DNA of 64,000 nt from Spartobacteria bacterium. GTDB taxonomy: Bacteria; Verrucomicrobiota; Verrucomicrobiia; Chthoniobacterales; UBA10450. This document shows, one piece after another, positions 9,129-16,994 of the stretch. Location: positions 34,202 to 98,201 of the forward strand of contig PNAS01000034.1 of the NCBI GenBank assembly GCA_003169695.1. The letters run 5' to 3'. Each line of letters opens with the position of its first letter. Position 1 is the stretch's first letter. The notes beneath the pieces were generated by a model. That model was not told the DNA's origin. It did not search any database and saw only the letters and a program-made list of their open reading frames with translations. The position numbers were made by a program, and so were the translations under genes.

Positions 9129-9896
9129 TTAGAGCTTTGATCCTCCATCTACCGGAATGCTCGCACCTGTGATCCAGCGCGCTGCATCTGACGCCAGGAA
9201 CGCAACGACGTCTGCAACATCCTCCGGTTTACCGATTCGCTTCAATGCCTGCATCGCAAGCGTGACCTCACGTCCTGCCTCGGTCTTCGTGAAATTCGAC
9301 ATGTCGGTATCAATCGCCCCCGGCGCGACTGCGTTCACTCGGATGCCCTGCGGCCCAAGAATGGCAGCCCAGTTTTTAACCAGAGTCTCTAGTGCTCCCT
9401 TGGTCGAGGCGTAGGCAAGGACCGAAGGGTTGTCCAAGCCCGGTTTCCCAACTACGGCGTGGGCCCCGAGCGAAGATATCACAATGATGTTCGAGCCTTC
9501 ACCGAGGATGGGGAGGAGTTGCTGCACTAGAAAAAACGGACCTCGGACATTTGTTGCAAAGAGACTGTCAAAGTCCTCCACCGTATGATCTTTGATGGTC
9601 GCAGCCTTGCTGATACCAGCGTTGGATACGAGCACATCCAATCGCTCGCCGACGATCGAGCGAACTTCCTTGGCCAGTAATGTTGCGCCGTCTGGAGTTC
9701 GCAAGTCCGCCTTGATCGCATCAGCGCGTCCACCTCTCGAGCGGATGTCGGCAACGATGGATTCTGCATCCTGCGCCGAATGGCCATAGTGAACCAGGAC
9801 ATGTGCACCGGCATTGGCGAGCGCGGATGCCGTCGCGCGACCGATCCCGCGAGAGGCTCCGGTAACGAGCGCCGTTTTGTTAGTTAGACTTGCCAT
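9129..9896 (-). CDS. Classical SDR oxidoreductase
   Basis: 255 residues. TGASRGIG near residue 14 is the NAD(P) glycine motif, SNAG the structural motif, and YASTK (Tyr/Lys) the catalytic pair with an upstream Ser (ISSLG). The C-terminus ITGASIPVDGGSKL is typical of FabG-like 3-ketoacyl reductase relatives. Clustering with SnoaL and VOC genes suggests reduction of a small carbonyl compound rather than fatty acid synthesis. Spacing to the DUF427 gene upstream is 17 bp, so the two probably share a transcript. Confidence 0.88.
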   Translation of the reverse strand: MASLTNKTALVTGASRGIGRATASALANAGAHVLVHYGHSAQDAESIVADIRSRGGRADAIKADLRTPDGATLLAKEVRSIVGERLDVLVSNAGISKAATIKDHTVEDFDSLFATNVRGPFFLVQQLLPILGEGSNIIVISSLGAHAVVGKPGLDNPSVLAYASTKGALETLVKNWAAILGPQGIRVNAVAPGAIDTDMSNFTKTEAGREVTLAMQALKRIGKPEDVADVVAFLASDAARWITGASIPVDGGSKL

Positions 9897-9913
9897 AATA
9901 GTACCTCCTTACA

Positions 9914-10321
9914 CTAGGCGCTCTTTAGCGATTTCGGCGTAGTTGGAAGTCGCTCTGCTACCTCATCGACGCGATCGGGATAGAACGCGACGTACCCTCT
10001 GATCTGCTCTACGGCAGGAAACGGATCCTCATACGACCACACCGCATTGACGGACTTCTTTCCGCCAGTAGGAACACTGTAGTAATTGCTGTCGCCTTTG
10101 TACGGACAGTAGGTCGTGTGATCTGTCCTTTCCAACTGCGAAAAATCCACGTCCTCGCGTGGAATGTATTGAACGGGCGGATAGTCCGCTTCGCGAAGTG
10201 TCAGGGCGTTGCGGGTATCGGCAACCACGCGGCCCAAAACGGACACGACGACGCGAGCGGGATTGCGCTGGATGGATATTGGGTGATCCGGACCTGGAAT
10301 CTTAATCTGCTTTTCTTTCAT
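9914..10321 (-). CDS. DUF427 domain protein
   Basis: 135 residues from the ATG at 10321 (MKEKQIKIPGPDHPI). This start is preferred because AAGGAG at 10328-10333 lies 6 nt upstream; a longer frame to 10348 lacks that support. The sequence shows hallmarks of DUF427: RVVVSVLGRVVADTRNALTLRE, then YIPREDVDF and TTYCPYKGDSNYYSV, and a C-terminal AVWSYEDPFP. Function is unknown; the fold is a small beta barrel. The SDR follows after 17 bp. Confidence 0.85.
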   Translation of the reverse strand: MKEKQIKIPGPDHPISIQRNPARVVVSVLGRVVADTRNALTLREADYPPVQYIPREDVDFSQLERTDHTTYCPYKGDSNYYSVPTGGKKSVNAVWSYEDPFPAVEQIRGYVAFYPDRVDEVAERLPTTPKSLKSA

Positions 10322-10366
10322 TTTCGGCTCCTTTGCTGCGGAGCGCATCTTATCATCGTACGTTCC

Positions 10367-11337
10367 TCAGATTGTGAGGACGACCCTGCCGAAGGGACGG
10401 CCCTCAACCAAGTACCGCAGAGCAGCCGCTGCTTCTACCAGCGGAAAGGTCTTAGCCACGATCGGCTTGATCGCGCCGGATTTAAGTAGAGAGACAATAA
10501 CTTTCCAGGCAGCCGTGATGCTCGCCTTCGGCTGAGCGAACATGTTGAGCCCCGGATGCTGGCCTGTGGCACAATGAGATTTGTCACGTCAATCGTTGTC
10601 TTGCGGCTTGCGGAATATCCCAGGGTTGTGAGGCTTCCTCCCAACGCGAGTAATCCGAGCGCCTCGCTCAAGACGTCACCGCCGATTCCATCGATGACGA
10701 TGTCTGCGCCGTAATCACCAGTGATACGACGCACGCCGTCACCTAACTTCTCCAAAGAGGTGTCGATGACTTCATTGAATCCGAGCGCCTTCGCCTGCTC
10801 AGCTTTCGCATGATTGGTCGTGCTTGAGATGGCGTGTTTTGCGCCCAGGGCGCGCGCCAATTGCGTCACTGCATTGCCGATCGATCCTCCGATCGCTGGT
10901 GCCAGAACAATCTTGCCTGCTCGAAAACCAGCCAGAGTAAGAGCCACCTGCGCGGTGAGATACGCGACCGGAATACCTGCGGCACTCACGTCGTCGACAT
11001 TGTCAGGAATCAGGCAAAGGTCTTCCTTCCGAACGGCAACCCACTCGCTATCGGTTCCATCTTCAAAAGCACCATAGGCGCCGAAGAACATCACGCGCGA
11101 GCCGACCGGAAAATCCGTTCCGCCTCCCTCTTCGACGGCGCCCGCTCCTTCGTTGCCCAGGACTAACGGCGCCTTCGAGGCGTGAAATTTGCCGGAGAGA
11201 ATCGTATGGTCGAGCGGCGTGACGCCGGCCGCGGTCATTCGCACAAGTACTTTCCCGTCTGTGACCACTGGTTTCGGAAGCTCGATGAGCTTCAGCCCTT
11301 CATAACCACTAAATGTTTCGGCTCGCATTGCACGCAT
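10367..11337 (-). pseudogene. Quinone oxidoreductase-like (MDR) gene with a C-terminal frameshift
   Basis: The reading frame opens MRAMRAETFSGYEGLKLIEL at 11337, with GGGAGA about 6 nt upstream, and gives a good zinc-free MDR protein (GNEGAGAV, then APAIGGSIGNAV as the nucleotide motif). After IVPQASIRG the frame turns into Arg/Ser-rich nonsense. Shifting one base at about 10547-10548 restores a typical tail: NMFAQPKASITAAWKVI, a helix, then GRPFGRVVLTI with a stop at 10367. One base is therefore missing. It may be a real null mutation or a consensus error. Undamaged, it would be an NADPH:quinone reductase-like enzyme under the divergent TetR gene. Confidence 0.82.
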
Positions 11338-11438
11338 ATCATTTCTCCCTTGCTTGAGTGATTTATTAGTTATGTATCGTTTGGTATGAAACTCGACCAT
11401 GGACAAGAGCGCGTCAAGTGATTTATTTACCCATCGGT
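11338..11438. promoter_or_regulatory. Divergent TetR/oxidoreductase control region with 11-bp direct repeats
   Basis: The 101 bp between the oxidoreductase start (11337) and the preferred TetR start (11439) hold AGTGATTTATT twice, at 11357-11367 and 11417-11427, exactly 60 bp apart. Similarity continues loosely past each copy (ATCG then GGTATG). It is AT-rich compared with the flanks. It is a reasonable place for TetR binding and for both promoters; the operator is inferred. Confidence 0.45.
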
Positions 11439-12041
11439 ATGCAATCAGAGACTGCTGCACAGCGCGGACGACCGCGCGCATTCGATCCGGACGCCGCCTT
11501 GGAACGCGCCATGCACGTTTTTTGGGCCAAAGGTTACGAAGGCGCTTCCCTCTCCGATCTAACTCGGGCCATGCGGATCAATCGGCCAAGTCTTTACGCC
11601 GCATTTGGCAACAAGGAGCGACTCTTTGGGAAAGTTCTCGATCGATATATGGACGGGCCGGTCGCCTATTTTGGCAAAGCTCTGACGGCACCGAAGGCAC
11701 GGGATGTGGTCGAAGAAATATTCCTCGGCACGGCCAGGATGACGGATGATCCGAGGTTTCCGGCAGGATGCCTCATGGTGCAAGGCGCGTTAGCGTGCGG
11801 AGATGCGTCCGTCCGGAAGGAAGTAGCGGCGCGGCGGGCGGCGGCCGAAGCGGCATTGCGTCGCCGCCTTCAACGGGCAAAGCGCGAAGGCGATCTTCCG
11901 AAAAGCGCTGACCCAGCCGAACTGGCCCATTACGTGATGACTGTCGTGCGCGGAATGGCAGTCCAGTCATCCGGCGGCGCCAGTCGCGATCAACTTCGTC
12001 GAGTCGCGCTAATTGCATTGCGCGCGTGGCCGAAGCGTTAA
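11439..12041 (+). CDS. TetR/AcrR-family transcriptional regulator
   Basis: 200 residues from ATG 11439; a GTG at 11418 would add seven residues but falls inside the direct repeat. The N-terminal HTH is clear: RGRPRAFDPDAALERAM, then GYEGASLSDLTRAMRINRPSLYAAFGNKERLF. The C-terminal ligand domain has the CLMVQGAL pattern seen in the subgroup that represses neighbouring oxidoreductases. The divergent gene is the frameshifted quinone oxidoreductase, the likely target. The inducer is unknown, possibly an electrophile or quinone. Confidence 0.9.
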   Translation: MQSETAAQRGRPRAFDPDAALERAMHVFWAKGYEGASLSDLTRAMRINRPSLYAAFGNKERLFGKVLDRYMDGPVAYFGKALTAPKARDVVEEIFLGTARMTDDPRFPAGCLMVQGALACGDASVRKEVAARRAAAEAALRRRLQRAKREGDLPKSADPAELAHYVMTVVRGMAVQSSGGASRDQLRRVALIALRAWPKR

Positions 12042-12095
12042 CGCGAAAGACAACAATTCGGCATGTCGATCCGGATAAAACTCCCGCCTCGGAAT

Positions 12096-12872
12096 TTAGT
12101 CAGCCAGGTTTCCTCCATCTACTGGGATGGTCGCGCCAGTCATGTACGAAGCATTTGCCGAAGCAACAAAGACGATCACATGAGCGATCTCCTCCGGTGT
12201 TCCGAGACGTTTGACGGGCACGGTCGAGACGAGTGCAGCCTTGTTTTCATCTGTGTTGGTGAAGCGTGTGAGCATGCCCGTATCCGTAGTGCCCGGAGCG
12301 ACTACGTTTACCCGAACTCCGGTCCCTGCGACTTCCAGTGCCGCGGACTTTGTCAGCCCTTCCACTGCATGTTTGCTGGCTACATAAACGGATGCTCCCG
12401 CAGCGCCGACGCTTCCAAAGGTCGACGAGACGTTGACGATGCTCCCGCTCCCCTGTGGCAGCATTGCCCGCAGTTCGTGTTTCATGCTTAACAGCACACC
12501 AAGGACGTTGGTATCAAACGTAGCCGCGTAGCTCTCTGCCGTCTGTTCGGTTACGAGCCCCTTCAATCCTTCTGTCCCGGCATTATTGACTGCAATATCC
12601 AGGCGGCCGAAACGCTTGACCGTTTGGTCCACAAGGTCCCGCACGTCCTCATCCTTGCGGACATCGGTAGGGACAAAAATGGCGTCTGCTCCGAGCCCTT
12701 GCAGCTCTGCAGCTAACTCTTGTCCTTCTTTATCATGACGACCGGAGACAACAACATGTGCCCCTTCCTGCGCAAAGATTACTGCAGCAGCGCGACCGAT
12801 TCCTGTCAGTGCACCAGTGATCAAAACAACGGGTGCAATCTTCTCCTCGAGTTTTCTGCTTGTTGTTTTCAT
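12096..12872 (-). CDS. Classical SDR oxidoreductase
   Basis: 258 residues from ATG 12872 (MKTTSRKLEEKIAPVVLITG). The longer frame to 12932 would overlap the LysR promoter and is not favoured. TGALTGIG is the cofactor motif (Leu replaces the usual Ser), NNAG the structural motif, and YVASKHAVEG the Tyr/Lys pair with VSST before it. The C-terminus MTGATIPVDGGNLAD is FabG-like. It is transcribed divergently from the LysR regulator at 12955, the classic arrangement of a LysR regulator and its target enzyme. Confidence 0.87.
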   Translation of the reverse strand: MKTTSRKLEEKIAPVVLITGALTGIGRAAAVIFAQEGAHVVVSGRHDKEGQELAAELQGLGADAIFVPTDVRKDEDVRDLVDQTVKRFGRLDIAVNNAGTEGLKGLVTEQTAESYAATFDTNVLGVLLSMKHELRAMLPQGSGSIVNVSSTFGSVGAAGASVYVASKHAVEGLTKSAALEVAGTGVRVNVVAPGTTDTGMLTRFTNTDENKAALVSTVPVKRLGTPEEIAHVIVFVASANASYMTGATIPVDGGNLAD

Positions 12873-12926
12873 ATCGTAAAGGTCGGCCTCTTGTGGCGCC
12901 GCTGAATAATGCTTTGTTTGCTCTGC

Positions 12927-12949
12927 GCCCATGCCTCACAGGCATGGGC
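12927..12949. promoter_or_regulatory. Perfect 9-bp inverted repeat between SDR and LysR genes
   Basis: GCCCATGCC at 12927-12935 pairs with GGCATGGGC at 12941-12949 across a 5-nt loop, ending 5 nt before the LysR start codon. It could be an autoregulatory LysR site or a leader hairpin that affects LysR translation. It lacks the common T-N11-A LysR pattern, so its role is open. Confidence 0.4.
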
Positions 12950-12954
12950 ACGGA

Positions 12955-13872
12955 ATGGAACTACGACATCTCCGTTACTTCGTCGCAGTCGCCGACGCCG
13001 GGAGTCTGACGGTGGCCGCAGCGCGGAAACTGCATACATCGCAACCTTCGTTGAGCCGGCAGATTCGAGACCTTGAGAACGAGGTAGGTGCCCAGCTCCT
13101 GGTGCGCGGCGCTCGCGGCATCGAACTGACACCAGCGGGTCGAGCCTTTCTCGATCACGCCCGCGTGGCCCTATCGCAGGTTGAAGCGGCAACCGGAGCC
13201 GCCCGCCGGGTCGCTCATCCCGCCAAGCCATGCTTCGTCATGGGCTTTCTAACGAACCACGAATTGACGTGGATGCCCGAAGCTTTTCGAATCTTGCGCG
13301 ATGAACTGCCGAACATCGATGTGATGATCTCGAGTCAATACTCGCCGCCGCTCGCGAATGCCCTTTTAAAGGGAGCCGTTGATGCAGCTTTCCTGCGACG
13401 GGAACAAGGGTTTCCGGAGTTGGCGTTCCGTCACCTCGTCAAGGAGCCCCTGGTGGTGGTCTTGCCCAGTGACCACCGTCTCGCTGCGCTCAAAGCAATC
13501 AGCCCGGCGGATCTAGTGGGCGAGACATTCGTGACCGTGGCGCACTCGGCTCCCGTCCTGCGTGGGGTCATCGACAATTACCTGAAGCGGTCCGGAATCC
13601 ATCTCACGCCAGCTCACGAGATTGACCACGTCGTCATGGGAATGACCGTAATAGCGTCGACGCGCGGCGTAGGGCTATTACCTTCCTACGCACAGAACTT
13701 TCTCACTCGATCTGTAACGAGTCGTCCTCTCAAGGGGAATACGCCGACGGTCGATCTGGTCTTTGGTTACAAGAAGTCCAACAAGTCTCCCATCCTAAAA
13801 CTCTTGCTTTCGAGATTGGACGAGTTGGTCGATCGTGTTTCGAAAGCGAAAAAGTGCAAAAGTAGAAGGTAG
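12955..13872 (+). CDS. LysR-family transcriptional regulator
   Basis: 305 residues from ATG 12955 (MELRHLRYFVAVADAGS), the canonical LysR start. The winged HTH follows (AAARKLHTSQPSLSRQI, then LLVRGARGIELTPAG). The C-terminal part is the periplasmic-binding-like effector domain. This subgroup (HcaR/BenM-like in appearance) often controls divergent degradation or detoxification genes. The SDR at 12096-12872 is the likely target. The last residues (SKAKKCKSRR) are basic and may be disordered. The next gene, also an SDR, starts 97 bp downstream on the same strand. Confidence 0.9.
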   Translation: MELRHLRYFVAVADAGSLTVAAARKLHTSQPSLSRQIRDLENEVGAQLLVRGARGIELTPAGRAFLDHARVALSQVEAATGAARRVAHPAKPCFVMGFLTNHELTWMPEAFRILRDELPNIDVMISSQYSPPLANALLKGAVDAAFLRREQGFPELAFRHLVKEPLVVVLPSDHRLAALKAISPADLVGETFVTVAHSAPVLRGVIDNYLKRSGIHLTPAHEIDHVVMGMTVIASTRGVGLLPSYAQNFLTRSVTSRPLKGNTPTVDLVFGYKKSNKSPILKLLLSRLDELVDRVSKAKKCKSRR

Positions 13873-13968
13873 AATGGAGCGAGCGGGACGAGCGACATAG
13901 AAGGTAAAGCTGCGACGGGGAGCAGCGAGAGAGTGTGGGGAAACGAACGAGTTTCAAAGCAAAACTTT

Positions 13969-14706
13969 ATGCCTGGAATCAAAGACAAGATTGTCGTCAT
14001 CACCGGCGCGAGCAGTGGAATAGGCGAGGCGACTGCGGTCATGCTCGCTGAACGGGGCGCAAAGGTGGTACTCGGCGCGCGCGGATTGGATCGACTGGAG
14101 GCTCTCGCTCGTCGGATCGCGGGCGCGGGGGGCGAGGTGGCCTATGCACAAACTGACGTGAGAAAGCGCGAGGACGTGACGAGTCTCGTCAACCTGGCGC
14201 GTGAGCGCTACGGCAAGCTTGACGTTCTCATCAACAACGCCGGCATTGGGCCGATCTCCCCCCTGGATGACCTGCGCGTGGAGGATTGGGAGGACATGAT
14301 CGACATCAACATCAAAGGTGTTCTCTACGGCATTGCCGCAGCGCTTCCGGTGTTTCGTAAGCAAGGTTTCGGACATTTCGTCAACACCGCTTCTACGGCC
14401 GGCATTATGGTCCACCCAAACATGGCGGTTTATGCCGGCACGAAGTTTGCCGTGCGCGCGATCTCCGAGGGCTTGCGCCAGGAGGCGGGCGACAAGTTGC
14501 GCGTGACGATCATTTCACCGGGCTTCGTTCGGACAGATTTCGCGGAATCCATGACCAGTCCGGAAATGAAGGCCCAGATCCGCGAGAGCATGGACAAAAT
14601 GGGGATCTCGCCCGACGCGATCGCCAGCGCCATCATGTTCGCGATCGAGCAGCCCGCCGATGTTGATGTGGGCGAGATTATTGTCCGTCCCACAGCGCAG
14701 AGTTAG
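13969..14706 (+). CDS. Classical SDR oxidoreductase (YdfG-like)
   Basis: 245 residues from ATG 13969 (MPGIKDKIVVITGASSGIG). A longer frame to 13933 is not family-like. Cofactor motif TGASSGIG, structural NNAG, catalytic Ser in NTAST and YAGTK as Tyr/Lys. The C-terminus DVDVGEIIVRPTAQS is typical of the YdfG/serine-dehydrogenase-like SDR group, which reduces small hydroxy acids or aldehydes with NADP. It follows the LysR gene on the same strand and may be part of its regulon. Confidence 0.88.
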   Translation: MPGIKDKIVVITGASSGIGEATAVMLAERGAKVVLGARGLDRLEALARRIAGAGGEVAYAQTDVRKREDVTSLVNLARERYGKLDVLINNAGIGPISPLDDLRVEDWEDMIDINIKGVLYGIAAALPVFRKQGFGHFVNTASTAGIMVHPNMAVYAGTKFAVRAISEGLRQEAGDKLRVTIISPGFVRTDFAESMTSPEMKAQIRESMDKMGISPDAIASAIMFAIEQPADVDVGEIIVRPTAQS

Positions 14707-14817
14707 GTGATCGATTACGAGCAGGAGCACGAGCAGGATTGCCGCTGCGGCGGGAACGAGGGGTGAGGGAGAACGCGACGCAGAAGATATTGCCCGAATA
14801 TCGGCGAAATCGGCTCG

Positions 14818-15885
14818 TCAAGACTGCGTCAAGAGCGCCTCCGGTGTGCCCGTCGCGAGCGCTGTCCGGACGAGAGGAGCAACGCGGGTCCCAAGCAGCT
14901 CGATCGCGCGCATCAGTTTCGCGTGCGGCAAGGCCGCGACGCTCATCTGAAACGTGAGGCGAGAGATGCCGCCTAACGACTCGTTCACACGCAGGATTTT
15001 TTCCGTTACGGTTTCTGGGTCACCGACGAGGAGCGCTCCGGTGGGTCCGAGCAGGGCGTCGAACTGGGCCCGCGTGGCTGGAGGCCAGCCGCGTTCCCGG
15101 CCGATCTCAGTAAAGCTCTGTGCATAGCCGGGAAAGAAGTCGTCCGCCGCTCTGGACGAACTTTCAGCGACGTAACCTAACGAATGGATGCCCACCTTGA
15201 GCTTATCTGGAGAATGGCCGGCGCGCAGACCGGTCTGGCGGTAACGATCGATCAACGGCCGGAAACGGTGCGGCTCGCCGCCGATGATCGCGACCATCAG
15301 CGGCAGCCCAAGCGTGCCGGCGCGAGTGAATGAGCCGGGCGTGCCCCCCACACCGAGCCAAACCGGCAGCGGGTTTTGCAACGGACGCGGATAAACTCCC
15401 TGCCCGGTGAGTGGCGCACGGTGCTGGCCCGACCAGTGGACATACGTGTTCTCGCGGATTTTTAGAAGCAGATCGAGCTTCTCGGCGAAGAGAGAATCGT
15501 AGTCCTCGAGGTCGAGCCCAAAGAGCGGAAACGCTTCGATGAATGAGCCACGTCCGGCAACGATCTCCGCTCTCCCTTTCGAAAGAAGGTCGAGCGTAGC
15601 GAACTCCTGGAACACGCGCACGGGATCGGCCGCACTCAACACGGTCACGGCGCTCGTTAGTCGGATACGACGCGTCCGCGCCGCCGCGGCGGCAAGGATC
15701 ACAGTCGGCGCCGAGTCGAGGAACTCACGCCGATGGTGTTCCCCGATGCCAAAGACATCCAGGCCCACCTCGTCCGCGAGCGTGATTGCTTCGAGCAACT
15801 CGCCAAGATGTTTCGCCGGGTCGACAGCCCGGCCCGCGGCACGGTCTACGGTTGCTGCGACGAAACTGTCTGCGCCAATTTCCAT
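14818..15885 (-). CDS. LLM-class flavin-dependent oxidoreductase
   Basis: 355 residues with the bacterial luciferase-like TIM-barrel pattern: MEIGADSFVAATVD, then GIGEHHRREFLDSAPTVILA, VTVLSAADPVRVFQEFATLD and GRAEIVAGRGS. Such enzymes use FMN, or sometimes F420, to oxidise or reduce small substrates; no substrate is evident. It ends 111 bp from the plus-strand SDR stop (convergent). It starts 43 bp after the stop of the DoxX-like gene on the same strand, so the two likely form an operon under the divergent MarR regulator. Confidence 0.88.
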   Translation of the reverse strand: MEIGADSFVAATVDRAAGRAVDPAKHLGELLEAITLADEVGLDVFGIGEHHRREFLDSAPTVILAAAAARTRRIRLTSAVTVLSAADPVRVFQEFATLDLLSKGRAEIVAGRGSFIEAFPLFGLDLEDYDSLFAEKLDLLLKIRENTYVHWSGQHRAPLTGQGVYPRPLQNPLPVWLGVGGTPGSFTRAGTLGLPLMVAIIGGEPHRFRPLIDRYRQTGLRAGHSPDKLKVGIHSLGYVAESSSRAADDFFPGYAQSFTEIGRERGWPPATRAQFDALLGPTGALLVGDPETVTEKILRVNESLGGISRLTFQMSVAALPHAKLMRAIELLGTRVAPLVRTALATGTPEALLTQS

Positions 15886-15928
15886 GTGTTTCCTTTCTGG
15901 TATTTGAGACGGGGATCGGGTGACTTTG

Positions 15929-16327
15929 TTACCGCAGCCCCTGAGCTGGGAGGCGCTGCTGCAAGAGTCCAGCGAACGCCGAGCGGACGCTCAGAAAGAC
16001 GACGATCCACAGCACCGTCACGACGATAGCCAGAGCCAGCCCGCTGGGAGCCATCAATACGTGAAAGAGCAGGATGTTGACGATGATCGGAGCGAGCAGC
16101 GTCAGCGCGAGAGGGACCCAGCGATTGATCAAGAGCAGGACCGCCGAGACGAATTGGAGCAAGAATACGACGACCAGATAGTTGGAGACAACGAGCGCTC
16201 CGACGAACTGGCCAGCCGCCCCGGACGGCGGAGGAGGCGTGGGAATGAAGTGGAAGAAGCCGTTCAATCCGAAAACCAGAAAGATGAGGCCAAGAAGAAA
16301 ACGGGCGATGACAATGGTGATTTTCAT
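15929..16327 (-). CDS. DoxX-like four-helix membrane protein
   Basis: 132 residues with four hydrophobic helices: IARFLLGLIFLVFGLNGFF at the start, then helices near 40-65, 68-90 and 95-115. The first helix and the following HFIPTPPPP match the DoxX/DUF6041-type small membrane proteins, often linked to thiol or quinone redox chemistry. It is the first gene of a minus-strand pair with the LLM oxidoreductase. It starts 66 bp from the divergent MarR gene; the palindrome in the gap suggests MarR control. Confidence 0.75.
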   Translation of the reverse strand: MKITIVIARFLLGLIFLVFGLNGFFHFIPTPPPPSGAAGQFVGALVVSNYLVVVFLLQFVSAVLLLINRWVPLALTLLAPIIVNILLFHVLMAPSGLALAIVVTVLWIVVFLSVRSAFAGLLQQRLPAQGLR

Positions 16328-16353
16328 GTTAGTTTCTTTTGTTTGATACCAAG

Positions 16354-16371
16354 TATATTGATATCAATATA
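16354..16371. promoter_or_regulatory. Perfect 18-bp palindrome, likely MarR operator
   Basis: TATATTGATATCAATATA at 16354-16371 is perfectly self-complementary. It lies in the 65-bp gap between the DoxX-like start (16327) and the MarR start (16393). Length, AT-richness and position are those of a MarR dimer site overlapping divergent promoters. Binding by this MarR is inferred. Confidence 0.7.
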
Positions 16372-16392
16372 TCTGTCAAGGAACGATTTTTC

Positions 16393-16854
16393 ATGAAAAA
16401 AAAGCGAACCCGGCAAACAGAAGACTCCTCGGGCGTGCATCTCTGGCTCGTCTTCATGAAAGCCTTTCAGGCGCTGATCCCGCACGCGGCGAGCAGCATC
16501 AAACGCACAGAACTAGGGGACTCTGATTTCCGCGTCCTGGAAGCGCTCCTCCATAAGGGACCGCTCCCGGTGAATACAGTGGGTCCGAAGGTCTGGCTCA
16601 CGCCCGGATCGATCAGTGTGGCCGTTGATCGGCTGGTCAAGAGAGGGCTGGTTTCGCGCAAGGGCCATGCCGGCGACCGCCGGGTGCGCCAGGTCGAACT
16701 GACTCCGAAGGGACGCGCGCTGATTACGCGCGGGTTCGGCGAGCATGCCGCCGCGATGGAAAATATTGCGAGCGTCCTTTCAGAAAACGAGCGGCTCACA
16801 TTGCTGCGGCTTTTGAAGAAACTAGGGAAGCACGCCGGGGAAACCCGCGAATAA
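16393..16854 (+). CDS. MarR-family transcriptional regulator
   Basis: 153 residues from ATG 16393 (MKKKRTRQTEDSSG); AAGGAA lies about 10 nt upstream. The winged helix is visible: SDFRVLEALLHKGPLPVNTVG, then LTPGSISVAVDRLVKRGLVSRK and the wing GDRRVRQVELTPKG. MarR proteins repress stress or efflux genes and release DNA when they bind phenolics or are oxidised. The divergent DoxX/LLM pair and this gene itself are the likely targets through the palindrome at 16354-16371. There is no Cys in the HTH, so sensing by oxidation is less likely. Confidence 0.9.
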   Translation: MKKKRTRQTEDSSGVHLWLVFMKAFQALIPHAASSIKRTELGDSDFRVLEALLHKGPLPVNTVGPKVWLTPGSISVAVDRLVKRGLVSRKGHAGDRRVRQVELTPKGRALITRGFGEHAAAMENIASVLSENERLTLLRLLKKLGKHAGETRE

Positions 16855-16994
16855 ACGACCGGTGGTCGGGCGGGGTGGTTACGATATCCGCTCGCCATCA
16901 GGACTAGCCGGTGCCTTCGAGCCAGAACCACGCGACGTAGAGCGCGTGCAGAAAGCCGGCCGGCTTTTCAGGTCGCCTTGCTCCGAACACGTGC

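Noticed and set aside
12927-12949. A firm LysR operator
   Set aside because: It is a perfect palindrome next to the start, but lacks the T-N11-A pattern; I list it only as a candidate regulatory site.
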